64,000 nucleotides of DNA from Acinetobacter venetianus RAG-1 = CIP 110063 (GTDB lineage Bacteria > Pseudomonadota > Gammaproteobacteria > Pseudomonadales > Moraxellaceae), in contig NZ_KB849559.1 of assembly GCF_000368585.1 (NCBI RefSeq), positions 1 through 64,000 on the forward strand. Reading direction: 5' to 3'. Of this stretch, positions 38,598 to 51,421 are shown piece by piece; within the stretch, counting starts at the first letter, position 1; the number at the start of each line of letters is the position of its first letter. A program made the position numbers and the translations under genes. The notes beneath the pieces are model-generated. The model did not search any database, was not told where the DNA came from, and worked only from the letters and a program-made list of their open reading frames with translations.

Positions 38598-39593
38598 TTA
38601 AGCAGATTGGATAAATAAAGTTTTTCCACATAATTCGCTGACAGCTTGAAGCATTAAATGTTCAGCGCTTTCTTTCGACATACCTTTAATCGATGCATCG
38701 ATACGTAATAATAGCTCTGGCCAAGTGAGAAATTGCCGAGGGTTTAGGCGGCGTAAAGCTTGCTGATATTGTGAAACTTTGGTTTTCCAAATCCCGAGTT
38801 GTAATGCATTGTGTGGTTGCTCAAAAAGTTGCATCAGTAAACGCATTTCTTTACTGAGTGTCCATAAGATCAAACTGTCAGGTTCACCCGCGGCAAGTAA
38901 GTATTGGTAGATCTTGACGGATTGAGCCAAATGACCTGCCAATAATGCATCGCTTAAATCATAGGTGGTGTAGCGCGATTGATCCTGTAAACATGCATAG
39001 AGCTGCTCTATTTGAATTTGTTTAATATCTGGAAAGGTATCCGCAACGCGCATCAAACTATTTTTTGCTGCGAGGAGGTTATGCTCATGATGTTGCATTA
39101 ACCATTGCCATGCATCATTGTTGAGTGTGATCCCCAATTTTTCTGCTTCGATGGTAAGGATGCGTTGACGATCTTGTGGATAGTTTGCAGTAAGCGGCAC
39201 AACAACACCATTCGCTTCAACGACTTGGAAAAATGCTGACTTTAGACTGCTGCTATCCTGTTTTGGTAACACAATTAACAGTAAGTTATGTTCATTATGT
39301 TGAATATAGTTTTTAAGTAGCTTTAATCCATTTGCATCGGGTTTGATATTGCCATGTACTTCAATCGCAAGTTGTTGAGAAAATAGCGACAAACTATTCA
39401 ATGCATTAAAGACATTTTTCCAGTCATTTACACTGCTGATGTCATAGCGTTGACGCTCAACTTCTTGCTGTTGCCAGCTTTTACGAAAAGCATCTAGCAG
39501 ATTTTGTTCAAGTAAAGGCTCTTGACCATGCATAATCCATACGCCACGAGCCTCATCTACACGTTTTAATGCTTGAACATAATCTAGTTTCAT
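38598..39593 (-). CDS. holA: DNA polymerase III subunit delta
   Basis: A 331-residue delta subunit of the clamp loader. MKLDYVQALKRVDEARGVWIMHGQEPLLEQNLLDAFRK is the typical opening, with the middle SLFSQQLAIEVHGNIKPDANGLKLLKNYI and LAGEPDSLILWTLSKEMRLLMQL motifs. Length is normal (E. coli 343). It follows lptE with a 9-base gap, in the conserved leuS-lptE-holA order. Confidence 0.95.
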   Translation of the reverse strand: MKLDYVQALKRVDEARGVWIMHGQEPLLEQNLLDAFRKSWQQQEVERQRYDISSVNDWKNVFNALNSLSLFSQQLAIEVHGNIKPDANGLKLLKNYIQHNEHNLLLIVLPKQDSSSLKSAFFQVVEANGVVVPLTANYPQDRQRILTIEAEKLGITLNNDAWQWLMQHHEHNLLAAKNSLMRVADTFPDIKQIQIEQLYACLQDQSRYTTYDLSDALLAGHLAQSVKIYQYLLAAGEPDSLILWTLSKEMRLLMQLFEQPHNALQLGIWKTKVSQYQQALRRLNPRQFLTWPELLLRIDASIKGMSKESAEHLMLQAVSELCGKTLFIQSA

Positions 39594-39602
39594 AAGTTGT
39601 AA

Positions 39603-40112
39603 TTATGACTGTGCTTTAGGTAGACGGTTTGCTGCAATTTGACGTGTGATTTGTTGTGCCACATCATCAATGACAATCTTGTCTAAATAAGATTCTTGTT
39701 GGTTGTCGGTGTTCACTGTTGCAACATCGTATTGATAACTACGAGAAGCAGTCAATGTCCGTGGTTCTGTGATTTTATTGCCTTGACGATCTTCGATTTG
39801 GAATGTGACCGTTAGACGCAGTAATACTTCTGTCAATTTACCGTTCAGAAGTTGACGGCGAGGCGTGTAATCCAAAATACGAAGTACATAAGCATCGTTG
39901 GAGTTACTGAGTTGTACGCCTGTTGCACTTAAATAAATGCTAAGTCGATTTTCAAGTTCATCAGTATTGTCAGGTAATACCAATGTGAGCTTGTTATAAA
40001 CTAACGGCGTCGCTGTTGGATTACTGCCTTTTAAATGGAAGCCACAACCGACTAAGCCTGCACTTAGGCCTAAAGTTAATACAACTGCTGCAACACGTTG
40101 AACTAAATGCAT
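39603..40112 (-). CDS. lptE: LPS-assembly lipoprotein LptE
   Basis: A 169-residue outer membrane lipoprotein that plugs the LptD barrel for LPS (here LOS) insertion. The lipobox is LVGC with Cys23, followed by GFHLKGS, the family signature. It is encoded between leuS and holA, its usual location. A hairpin lies in its 5' gap (40182-40210). Confidence 0.93.
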   Translation of the reverse strand: MHLVQRVAAVVLTLGLSAGLVGCGFHLKGSNPTATPLVYNKLTLVLPDNTDELENRLSIYLSATGVQLSNSNDAYVLRILDYTPRRQLLNGKLTEVLLRLTVTFQIEDRQGNKITEPRTLTASRSYQYDVATVNTDNQQESYLDKIVIDDVAQQITRQIAANRLPKAQS

Positions 40113-40181
40113 GCTTTGTCCTTATGATATTCCATCAAACATGGAAGATTTAAACTAAATAAATTGACCATATTTTAGAAT

Positions 40182-40210
40182 CAAAGCCCGTTGAATGACA
40201 GCGGGCTTTG
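40182..40210 (-). terminator. Hairpin between leuS and lptE
   Basis: CAAAGCCCG and CGGGCTTTG form a perfect 9-bp stem around TTGAATGACAG in the 155-bp gap between leuS and lptE (both minus strand). It lacks a clear T tract on that strand, so it may be an attenuating rather than a full terminator. Confidence 0.55.
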
Positions 40211-40267
40211 ATGAGGTTTTGTTTATTGCTTTTAATCTGCCTTCTTTAAAGGGAGTCTTACAAGCTT

Positions 40268-42982
<2,715 letters not shown>

Positions 42983-42987
42983 TTATC

Positions 42988-43018
42988 TTCAAGGCGGTAG
43001 AGAAGCCGCCACCTTGAA
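42988..43018 (-). terminator. Terminator-like hairpin after DUF4124 gene
   Basis: On the minus strand GGCGG and CCGCC pair around CTTCTCTA, extended by TTCAA/TTGAA, with a three-base bulge. It lies downstream of the DUF4124 gene at 43045 and upstream of leuS. Confidence 0.55.
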
Positions 43019-43044
43019 AATAAACAAAAGTGAATGGATATGGA

Positions 43045-43401
43045 TTAGTAGTTAGAGTTTGCTGCAGGAGGGGCAGGCGGTGGTGGTGCATCACCTTTTG
43101 GAGCTGAACTAGATGCTGCTGGTGCTACAGTGGTTGTATTGACAGGTGGAGGGTTATTTACTTGTTTTGCATCACCTTGCTCTGGTTGAGTTTGTACAGG
43201 AGGGCGTTGGATATTGCTGCCATAAGTCGAAACTTTATCCAAGCGTTTAGCACCTTTGGGTGGTGGAGTAGCGGTGTAGTGCGTCGATCCATTTGCATCC
43301 ACCCATTTGTAATACTGCTGTGCATAATTATGGCTAGAACCCAATAATAATGCTGTTGTCGTGGCTGTGTATAAGATTGTTTTTAAATAAGATGATTTCA
43401 T
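43045..43401 (-). CDS. DUF4124 domain protein (exported)
   Basis: A 118-residue exported protein: signal peptide about 1-28, the DUF4124 motif YYKWVDANGSTHYTATPPPKGAKRLDKV, then a Pro/Ala/Gln/Thr-rich low-complexity tail. Function of DUF4124 proteins is unknown. An upstream in-frame TTG at 43416 would add MGRSN; the ATG at 43401 is preferred, with GGGGAG seven bases upstream. It is a single gene in front of leuS. Confidence 0.85.
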   Translation of the reverse strand: MKSSYLKTILYTATTTALLLGSSHNYAQQYYKWVDANGSTHYTATPPPKGAKRLDKVSTYGSNIQRPPVQTQPEQGDAKQVNNPPPVNTTTVAPAASSSAPKGDAPPPPAPPAANSNY

Positions 43402-43419
43402 ATTTGATCTCCCCAAGAG

Positions 43420-43900
43420 AATTTTGTCTATATTCGATCAAAGTGCATAAATGTGCTGTCTACAATGCCGAGTTTTACTAAAAAAGAAAATAGTTTTTTG
43501 ATAAAAGGGTGGATTGCTATGATTAGAACGGTTTGCTTAAAAAAACGACAGCTAAAAAATATTCGTTAAAATCTCTTTCTTTATCCTTGACATTGTTTAT
43601 GAAAGCAACAAAAATGCTTGCTTTAGTTTTATATGCGTTTATTTGATCACCCTTCGAATAAATGTCATGGCTTGCAATGGACATTCTTTCTAGCCGAGAG
43701 AATGCTGTTTTGAAATATGTTTATCCCAGCATATTTCGATTCGAGATTTCATCAAGTTTATACGGCTGATGAGTCTCAGAAAATTTTTCCTATTGCAGCA
43801 AAAACGAGTAGAATACGCACACTTATAAGAAGTGCAAAAGTTAATGAATGAACACAATTTATGTCTCCCATAAATTGTGCAAACACTAGGGTGAATCACG
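43420..43900. other. Gene-free region upstream of ilvI
   Basis: About 480 bases, AT-rich. It holds a TTGACA hexamer (about 43587) that could be a promoter and the perfect hairpin at 43853-43879. A 16-codon frame near 43519 (MIRTVCLKKRQLKNIR) has no run of branched-chain codons, so a classic ilv leader peptide is not supported. Confidence 0.45.
43853..43879 (+). promoter_or_regulatory. Perfect 11-bp hairpin in the ilvI 5' region
   Basis: CACAATTTATG and CATAAATTGTG pair perfectly around TCTCC, ending 21 bases before the ilvI start codon. No T tract follows. It could be an operator for a regulator (an Lrp-type or similar dimer) or an RNA hairpin controlling ilvI translation. Confidence 0.5.
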
Positions 43901-45625
43901 TTGGAACTTTTATCTGGTGGTGAAATGCTCGTTCGTGCGCTTGCGGACGAAGGCGTAGAGCATGTTTTTGGGTATCCAGGCGGCGCTGTATTACATATTT
44001 ATGATGCGCTATTTCAACAAGACAAAATCAACCATTACCTCGTTCGTCATGAGCAAGCTGCTGGTCACATGGCAGATGCATACTCACGCGTAACTGGCAA
44101 AACTGGTGTAGTTCTTGTAACTTCTGGTCCCGGTGCAACAAACACAGTGACTCCAATTGCAACTGCTTACATGGACTCAATCCCAATGGTGATTTTGTCT
44201 GGTCAGGTTGCGAGCCATTTAATTGGCGAAGATGCATTCCAAGAAACTGATATGGTGGGTATTTCTCGCCCAATCGTAAAACACAGTTTCCAAGTGCGTC
44301 ATGCCAGCGAAATTCCTGCAATTATTAAGAAAGCATTCTATATCGCTTCATCTGGTCGTCCAGGTCCTGTTGTTGTTGATATTCCTAAAGATGCAACAAA
44401 CCCTGCAGAAAAATTTGCCTACGAATATCCTGAAAAAGTGAAAATGCGCTCATATCAGCCACCTTCACGTGGACATTCAGGTCAAATCCGTAAAGCGATT
44501 GATGAGCTTATCACTGCGAAACGCCCAATTATTTATACGGGTGGTGGTGTTGTTCAAGGCAATGCTTCAGAGCTATTAACAGAACTTGCTCACCTTTTAG
44601 GTTATCCAGTAACAAATACGTTAATGGGCTTAGGTGGTTTTCCTGGTAATGATCCACAATTCGTGGGCATGTTAGGGATGCACGGGACGTATGAAGCGAA
44701 CATGACGATGCATAATGCAGACGTTATTTTAGCGATTGGCGCGCGTTTCGATGACCGTGTGACCAACAACCCTGCAAAATTCTGTCTCAATGCAAAAGTC
44801 ATTCATATTGATGTAGACCCTGCAACTATTTCTAAAACAATCATGGCGCACATCCCAATTGTGGGAGCTGTAGAGCCTGTTCTTCAGGAAATGTTGGCAC
44901 AACTCAAACAAATGAATGTGTCTAAGCCAAATCCTGAAGCGATTGCTGAATGGTGGTCTCAAATCAATGAGTGGCGTAAAGTTCACGGTTTGAAATATCA
45001 AACACCTACTGATGGTTCAATGAAGCCGCAGCAAGTTGTTGAAGCATTATGCAAAGTGACCAATGGTGATGCGATTATCACGTCTGACGTGGGTCAACAC
45101 CAAATGTTTGGTGCTTTGTACTATACCTACAAGCGTCCTCGTCAATGGATCAACTCAGGTGGTCTAGGGACTATGGGTGTTGGTTTACCGTACGCGATGG
45201 CAGCCAAACTTGCTTGCCCAGATCAACAAGTGGTTTGTATTACAGGTGAAGCATCGATTCAGATGTGTATCCAAGAGCTTTCGACATGTAAGCAATACGG
45301 CATGAATGTCAAAATTCTTTGCTTAAATAACCAAGCTTTAGGCATGGTAAAACAATGGCAAGACATGAACTATGAAGGACGTCATTCAAGTTCATATGTT
45401 GACTCATTACCTGACTTTGCAAAATTGATGGAAGCATATGGTCACGTCGGCATTCAGATTAACCATGCAGATGAGTTGGAATCTAAATTAGCTGAAGCAA
45501 TGGCAATTAATGATAAATGTGTATTCATTAATGTCATGGTAGACCGTACTGAACACGTATATCCAATGTTGGTTGCGGGTCAGTCAATGAAGGATATGTG
45601 GTTAGGTAAAGGGGAGCGTACATAA
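43901..45625 (+). CDS. ilvI: Acetolactate synthase large subunit
   Basis: A 574-residue ThDP-dependent enzyme for valine, leucine and isoleucine synthesis. The N-terminal [37 protein letters not shown] and GPGATNTVT motifs are typical. The start is TTG at 43901, with AGGG about ten bases upstream. At the ThDP-binding motif the classical GDG is GEA ([10 protein letters not shown]...LNN). It overlaps ilvN by one base (TAATG). IlvI is the first gene of ilvI-ilvN-ilvC and is encoded with its regulatory subunit, allowing balanced expression. Confidence 0.95.
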   Translation: MELLSGGEMLVRALADEGVEHVFGYPGGAVLHIYDALFQQDKINHYLVRHEQAAGHMADAYSRVTGKTGVVLVTSGPGATNTVTPIATAYMDSIPMVILSGQVASHLIGEDAFQETDMVGISRPIVKHSFQVRHASEIPAIIKKAFYIASSGRPGPVVVDIPKDATNPAEKFAYEYPEKVKMRSYQPPSRGHSGQIRKAIDELITAKRPIIYTGGGVVQGNASELLTELAHLLGYPVTNTLMGLGGFPGNDPQFVGMLGMHGTYEANMTMHNADVILAIGARFDDRVTNNPAKFCLNAKVIHIDVDPATISKTIMAHIPIVGAVEPVLQEMLAQLKQMNVSKPNPEAIAEWWSQINEWRKVHGLKYQTPTDGSMKPQQVVEALCKVTNGDAIITSDVGQHQMFGALYYTYKRPRQWINSGGLGTMGVGLPYAMAAKLACPDQQVVCITGEASIQMCIQELSTCKQYGMNVKILCLNNQALGMVKQWQDMNYEGRHSSSYVDSLPDFAKLMEAYGHVGIQINHADELESKLAEAMAINDKCVFINVMVDRTEHVYPMLVAGQSMKDMWLGKGERT

Positions 45626-46116
45626 TGAGACATATTATTTCTGTACTCGTTGAGAACGAAGCAGGTGCGCTTTCTCGCTTAGTTGGTTTATTTAGTCAAC
45701 GTGGCTATAACATTGAAACACTCAATGTTGCACCGACTGAAGATGAGACATTATCTCGTCTGACGCTAACGACCTATGGCGATGATCACAAAATCGAGCA
45801 AATTACCAAACAGTTGAACAAGCTTGTTGAAGTGGTAAAAGTAGTTGATTTATCTGAAGGTGCGCACATTGAGCGTGAGCTGATGTTAATCAAAGTGAAA
45901 GCTTTAGGTGCTGCCCGTGCGGAAATCAAGCGTACAGCTGATATTTTCCGTGCACAAATCGTAGATGTTACACCGACTACATATACGATTCAGATTGCAG
46001 GGACTACCGATAAGATCGATGGCTTTATTGATGCGCTTGCAGAGAACACAATTCTTGAAGTTGTACGTTCTGGTGTATCGGGTATCGCGCGCGGTGAAAA
46101 GGTTTTAACAATTTAA
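45625..46116 (+). CDS. ilvN: Acetolactate synthase small (regulatory) subunit
   Basis: A 163-residue ACT-domain subunit (IlvN/IlvH) with [40 protein letters not shown], the valine-binding region, and a C-terminal second domain that activates the large subunit. Length fits the IlvH type. Start overlaps the ilvI stop (TAATG), so translation is coupled. Confidence 0.95.
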   Translation: MRHIISVLVENEAGALSRLVGLFSQRGYNIETLNVAPTEDETLSRLTLTTYGDDHKIEQITKQLNKLVEVVKVVDLSEGAHIERELMLIKVKALGAARAEIKRTADIFRAQIVDVTPTTYTIQIAGTTDKIDGFIDALAENTILEVVRSGVSGIARGEKVLTI

Positions 46117-46210
46117 TAGGCTGTCCCCAATTCTTCATAGTGAAATGCAAGAATTGGGAGTTTACAAAAGATCTGTCCTTGTACAACAAGGGAAATGACA
46201 AAAATTTTAG

Positions 46211-47239
<1,029 letters not shown>

Positions 47240-47266
47240 TTTCTCGAATCAATTGATTTGAATGCT

Positions 47267-47295
47267 AAGACCCACTCTATTTGAGTGGGTCTTTT
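47267..47295 (+). terminator. ilvC terminator 1
   Basis: AAGACCCACTC/GAGTGGGTCTT perfect stem around TATTT with a short T tract; 27 nt after ilvC. Confidence 0.9.
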
Positions 47296-47316
47296 GTATT
47301 TATTGTTACGTGCCTC

Positions 47317-47346
47317 AAAAAATGAAAGCAGTGCTTTCATTTTTTT
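47317..47346 (+). terminator. ilvC terminator 2
   Basis: AAAAAATGAAAGC/GCTTTCATTTTTT stem, with a T run, just before the second ilvC end. Confidence 0.8.
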
Positions 47347-47349
47347 CGT

Positions 47350-47395
47350 GCCTTGGATCCAAGCAAACAAAATCGTTGATAAAGAGAAAAACTAA
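47350..47395 (+). pseudogene. ilvC 3'-end remnant, copy 2 of 46-bp repeat
   Basis: These 46 bp match the end of ilvC (GCCTTGGATC...AAAACTAA) at 43 of 46 positions and keep the reading frame to a TAA. It is a stop-proximal remnant of ilvC downstream of the intact gene, most likely left by a recombination or duplication event. Not expressed as a protein. Confidence 0.85.
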
Positions 47396-47410
47396 GTTTT
47401 CATTTATCCC

Positions 47411-47440
47411 AAAAAGCCTCGTTGAATACGAGGCTTTTTT
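47411..47440 (+). terminator. Terminator 3 after ilvC remnant
   Basis: AAAAAGCCTCG/CGAGGCTTTTT stem around TTGAATA, with a T run. It is likely the original or donor terminator accompanying the ilvC remnant. Confidence 0.88.
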
Positions 47441-47769
47441 ATTTTGATAACAGAGTTATAACAATTTTGATTAAAAAAAAGCCTAATATAGAAATGTTAA
47501 ATGGCGAATCAAAGCGATTTAAACGTGACAAAAACAACAAGATTGCTGCATTCTTCGATATTGCAGTTCAATTTAAAATCAACAAGAAAATACGAAGTTT
47601 AATTTTAAAAATATCTAGCTAAAATAATTAAGTCTTTTGGTCAAAAAGTTGTAATAAAAAAACAATACTTTTCATTGGTTTGAAATGATTATATGTTTTT
47701 ATTCTATTGATTTATAAAGTGAAAAAGACTTGACCTTATGCTAGATGATGTTATTGTTAAGGAAAGTTT

Positions 47770-47859
47770 ATGAATACACAATTTGTATCTTTTTTGAGTG
47801 TGAAGGATCGTTCTGATTTTGAGCAATTCGCTCAACAAATAAAAAAAAGTACTGAATAA
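47770..47859 (+). CDS. Possible 29-residue small protein upstream of the c-di-GMP gene
   Basis: A short frame MNTQFVSFLSVKDRSDFEQF and nine more residues, preceded by AAGGAAAG six bases before the ATG. It ends 15 bases before the GGDEF/EAL gene and could be a leader peptide or small protein co-transcribed with it. Evidence is only the ribosome-binding site and position; conservation is not tested. Confidence 0.3.
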   Translation: MNTQFVSFLSVKDRSDFEQFAQQIKKSTE

Positions 47860-47874
47860 TCATGGAAGTCCTTT

Positions 47875-49938
47875 ATGGTACACGTTGATTACGATAGCAC
47901 ATTGGTCATCGTTTCCATTCTGGTTGCAGTAGCAACTTGTTATGCTGCAGTTTCAATGGAAGAACTCGTTTTCAAAGCAGCTTATAAAAAGTTTGAAAAA
48001 AGCATTTTGGTGACGAGCGGCTTAATCTTAGGATTAGCAATATGGGCAATGCACTTTGTGGGAATGCTGGCTAGCCACTTGCCAGAAGGTTATAATTTTG
48101 ACGTTAGTTTAACCATACTTTCTTATCTCGTTGGTGCTATTGCTTCTATCTTTGCTGTTTGGTTAACAACCCGTCCAACATTACCGATGCCGCGTTTAAT
48201 TCTTGGCGCAGTTTTTATGGGGCTGGGAATTTCGGGGATGCACTACACAGGGATGCTTGCGCTATCTGTTGAACATCACCAAATGCGTTATGATCCGTTA
48301 CTGGTGATCTGTTCGATTTTGATCGCGATTTGTGGTTCTGGGCTTAGCTTTTTATTCGTTTTTAAATATAAGACAGCCGTAAAGTATCGAACTGGACTGA
48401 AAGCGATTGTTGCAGTGCTCATGGCATTGAGCATCGTTGGTATGCATTACACAGGAATGGCCGCAACCTCTTTTGATGAGAGTATCGCAAAAGTTCTTAG
48501 TGCAGCTCAGACAGAACAAAGTGTATTACTGTTCACCATTATTTTTATTACGAGTTTGGTTTTTGTTGCCGGATTTGCGGTGGCTGTGCTTGAAGCTCGC
48601 TTAGAACAACGTAATTTACAACTCACTAGAATCAATAGAGAGCTTGCAGCTCAATCTTTACATGATTCATTAACCAAATTACCGAACCGTTTATTTTTAA
48701 CTGATTACGCAGAAGTCATCTTTAGCCATCATCGTTTAAGCGAGCAAAAAGCCGCTTTTTTATATATTGACTTAGATCGCTTTAAATCTGTGAATGATGC
48801 TTTCGGACATCATATTGGTGATCAGCTCCTGATCAAAATGGCAAATCGCTTACATGATAAGTTAACACCCTCTCAGAAGTTATTTCGCATTGGTGGTGAT
48901 GAGTTTGTTCTGATTTCTGAAAACACAGATATGAATGAAGCGATGCAACTCGCCGAAGAAATTCTTCATTTCATTCAAGAAACCTATCTCATTGCAAATA
49001 AAGAAATCAATATTTCAGCTAGCCTTGGAATTGCGATGTATCCTGAACATGGAACCAATGTTCAAGATTTGTTGATCAATGCTGATGTTGCCATGCTTGC
49101 ATCCAAAGAGCAGGGAAGAAATACGTATACAATTTTCCATTCGATGAGTGATCAGCAAGATGTTCGTAGTCAATCTAAATTGATTAATGATTTATATAAA
49201 GCCGTTGAGGAACAGCAATTTGTTCTTTTCTATCAACCTAAGTTCACTGCAAATTATGAAATTTGTGGCGTTGAAGCTTTAATTCGTTGGAAACATCCAA
49301 GTTTAGGGTTGCTTACTCCGCAAATGTTTATTGAGGGGGCGGAGAAAACGGGACTTATTATTCCAATGGGGTATTGGGCGCTAGAGCAAGCTTGCCAGCA
49401 AATTCAAAAATGGGAGCAGAGTAATAGTCCCTTTTATCCAATCGCGGTGAATTTATCAGCCTTACAGTTCGAAAATAAAAAACTATTTTGTGTACTCGAA
49501 AAATTATTAGAAAAATATCAAATTCAGCCTGAACATCTTATCCTTGAAATTACCGAATCTACAGCAATGCATCATATTGATTCGAGCATTCGAACCTTAG
49601 AACGATTACGTAAGTTAGGGATTAAGATCGCGATTGATGATTTCGGTACAGGCTATTCAAGCTTCTTGTATTTAAAAGATTTACCAATTGATGAACTTAA
49701 GATTGATCGTGGTTTTTTAACTGATTTACAGCCGAACTCTAAAGAAGAGGCAATCCTCGAAAGTATTATTCACCTTGCTGCAAAGTTGGGTCTCGTTGTG
49801 ACGGCTGAGGGCGTAGAAACGCAACAGCAAGCAGATATATTGACAAGTTTGGGCTGTAATCAATTACAAGGCTATCTACTCGGTATTCCTGTCAATGTGG
49901 AAAGTTTAGTATTGAATCAACATCATCATTTTGCTTAA
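47875..49938 (+). CDS. MHYT-GGDEF-EAL membrane c-di-GMP protein
   Basis: A 687-residue protein. Seven membrane helices (about 8-245) carry three MHYT motifs (MHFVGML, MHYTGML, MHYTGMA), a sensor proposed to bind copper for gases such as O2, CO or NO. Then GGDEF (RIGGDEFVL near 338-346) and EAL (GVEALIRW near 464-471; DDFGTGYSSF later), both intact, so synthesis and breakdown of c-di-GMP are both possible. Anchored in the inner membrane with catalytic domains in the cytosol. Own terminator follows; no other partner in the unit except perhaps the upstream small frame. Confidence 0.95.
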   Translation: MVHVDYDSTLVIVSILVAVATCYAAVSMEELVFKAAYKKFEKSILVTSGLILGLAIWAMHFVGMLASHLPEGYNFDVSLTILSYLVGAIASIFAVWLTTRPTLPMPRLILGAVFMGLGISGMHYTGMLALSVEHHQMRYDPLLVICSILIAICGSGLSFLFVFKYKTAVKYRTGLKAIVAVLMALSIVGMHYTGMAATSFDESIAKVLSAAQTEQSVLLFTIIFITSLVFVAGFAVAVLEARLEQRNLQLTRINRELAAQSLHDSLTKLPNRLFLTDYAEVIFSHHRLSEQKAAFLYIDLDRFKSVNDAFGHHIGDQLLIKMANRLHDKLTPSQKLFRIGGDEFVLISENTDMNEAMQLAEEILHFIQETYLIANKEINISASLGIAMYPEHGTNVQDLLINADVAMLASKEQGRNTYTIFHSMSDQQDVRSQSKLINDLYKAVEEQQFVLFYQPKFTANYEICGVEALIRWKHPSLGLLTPQMFIEGAEKTGLIIPMGYWALEQACQQIQKWEQSNSPFYPIAVNLSALQFENKKLFCVLEKLLEKYQIQPEHLILEITESTAMHHIDSSIRTLERLRKLGIKIAIDDFGTGYSSFLYLKDLPIDELKIDRGFLTDLQPNSKEEAILESIIHLAAKLGLVVTAEGVETQQQADILTSLGCNQLQGYLLGIPVNVESLVLNQHHHFA

Positions 49939-49957
49939 TCAAGTAATTACCTCAAAA

Positions 49958-49999
49958 TAAAAAGGTTGCTGAGATGATAAATCACCAGCAACCTTTTTT
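49958..49999. terminator. Bidirectional terminator
   Basis: AAAAAGGTTGCTG and CAGCAACCTTTTT form a 13-bp stem between the convergent GGDEF/EAL and PHA-synthase-like genes. Confidence 0.88.
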
Positions 50000-50018
50000 A
50001 TTTATTTTAGCTTTTTGA

Positions 50019-51167
50019 TTAGTCTGAGCGTTTAGCTAACCATTCCGACACGACAGGCCAAACAGTTTGCGGTGCTTGGCTACCTGAAACCAAGCCCATA
50101 TGACCACCTGGAACGATTTTAAATTCTTTGTCTTCACTGCTGATCAAGCTTATTAATGGTCTAACGGCCTCAGTTGTGACAATGATGTCGGTATCGCCAC
50201 CGATTGCGAGTACAGAGCAATCAATATCTTTGAAATAAGCGGTTTGCTCTCCGAACTTGACTACACCCGTTGAGAGTTCATTATCAATCCAGAATCTTAG
50301 AATGATGTCACGCATCACACCACCAGGGTAAGCCAGCATATTGTCTACAAATGAACTTGATGTCGCATGGTTAATGACAAATTGGCGATCGTTGAGGTTC
50401 TTCAATAAAACCCAATAGTTTTTAAAGTTACCAATTGGATCCGTAAGTTTAAAACCAAGAGTATTCTGCCATCCATGAATGTGGAAAAAACGGCTAGGAA
50501 CTTGGCGAATCCTAAAATTGGTATTTGTCCGAACCCATTGTGCAGGCGTATTCAGGCGTTGATATAGCTTGCCGATATATCCTGATTTATGTGTATTGAT
50601 CGGAGAGGCGAGGATCATTAAGTTTTTAATATTTTTATCTTTAAACAATGATGTATAGCATAGTGAAATTGCGCCACCCAAACTCCAGCCATATAAAGAT
50701 AGTTGTTGCTGACCGCTATGTTCACGAATCTGCTGAAGAAAATCAGGCATGAAGATTTTGATGTAGGTCCCAAAGTTATATTTGGCTTGGCGTAGACTTG
50801 GTGTTCCCCAGTCAATCATATAAACATCAAAGCCCTGAGCGAGAAAGAAACGGATCAGACTGCGATCTGGAAATAAATCAAAGACTAAAGTATTTGCTGC
50901 AAGAGGCGGAATAATGACAAGTGGAACGCGATATTTGGAGCTGCTGTTTTCATTTTCTGTTTTGTAGTGACGCAAGCTAATAATTTCACGTTGGTAAATC
51001 ACGTCATACGGTGTTTGCCCTGAAAGCGCCAGTTGGTGACCGCGCAAGACACGGTCAGTTGCATTTGAGAGAATATGGCGTGTTTGCTGACCAGCACGAC
51101 TATTTAAGATTTTTTTAGCAGTAAGTGAGTTAAGCAAAGCTTGTTTAACTTTTGGCAATTGAGTCAT
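50019..51167 (-). CDS. PHA-synthase-like alpha/beta hydrolase
   Basis: A 382-residue protein of the poly(3-hydroxyalkanoate) synthase/PhaC superfamily: VPLVIIPPLAANTLVFDLFPDRSLIRFFLAQGFDVYMIDWGTP is the lipase-like start typical of PhaC. The nucleophile elbow is YGWSLGG, so the catalytic residue is Ser162, not the Cys found in true polymerising PhaC (GxCxG). It is shorter than class I PhaC (about 560-590) and lacks the usual N-terminal domain. It may be a thioesterase/hydrolase or a divergent polymerase. No phaB/phaA or phasin is nearby. Confidence 0.85.
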   Translation of the reverse strand: MTQLPKVKQALLNSLTAKKILNSRAGQQTRHILSNATDRVLRGHQLALSGQTPYDVIYQREIISLRHYKTENENSSSKYRVPLVIIPPLAANTLVFDLFPDRSLIRFFLAQGFDVYMIDWGTPSLRQAKYNFGTYIKIFMPDFLQQIREHSGQQQLSLYGWSLGGAISLCYTSLFKDKNIKNLMILASPINTHKSGYIGKLYQRLNTPAQWVRTNTNFRIRQVPSRFFHIHGWQNTLGFKLTDPIGNFKNYWVLLKNLNDRQFVINHATSSSFVDNMLAYPGGVMRDIILRFWIDNELSTGVVKFGEQTAYFKDIDCSVLAIGGDTDIIVTTEAVRPLISLISSEDKEFKIVPGGHMGLVSGSQAPQTVWPVVSEWLAKRSD

Positions 51168-51363
51168 CGAACAAAAACTCTGAGGTTGCTATGTTAGTAG
51201 CGGCATATTAGAAGAAAAAAGGCATAAGCTCAGTGACTCAGATGCTTAACTTCTTTTCCAAAATGATCAATTATCGCGATTTTGAGTTTTTCTTTCGGTT
51301 TTCAGAATACTTTGTTGAATGTGTGCATGGCATAAGAAACTTCTAAAAATAGAATATATGATA

Positions 51364-51392
51364 TTGCATATATATGGATATTCGAATATAAG
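51364..51392 (+). promoter_or_regulatory. ars promoter with ArsR-type operator
   Basis: TTGCAT (51364-51369) and TATAAG (51387-51392) are separated by 17 bases, forming a sigma70-type promoter. A perfect palindrome ATATTCGAATAT (51378-51389) overlaps the spacer and -10 box, where ArsR repressors bind. It precedes the ars operon by about 30 bases. Confidence 0.65.
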
Positions 51393-51421
51393 TATATAAA
51401 AATTTATCTAGTAAGACCATC

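Noticed and set aside
43519..43569. Possible ilv leader peptide (MIRTVCLKKRQLKNIR)
   Set aside because: No run of Ile, Val or Leu codons and no attenuator after it.
44028..45001. Minus-strand frames opposite ilvI
   Set aside because: Shadows of a strong coding frame with family-wide conservation.
47422..47622. 66-codon frame after the ilvC remnant
   Set aside because: It starts inside a terminator hairpin, lacks a ribosome-binding site and has AT-driven Lys/Ile/Asn composition.
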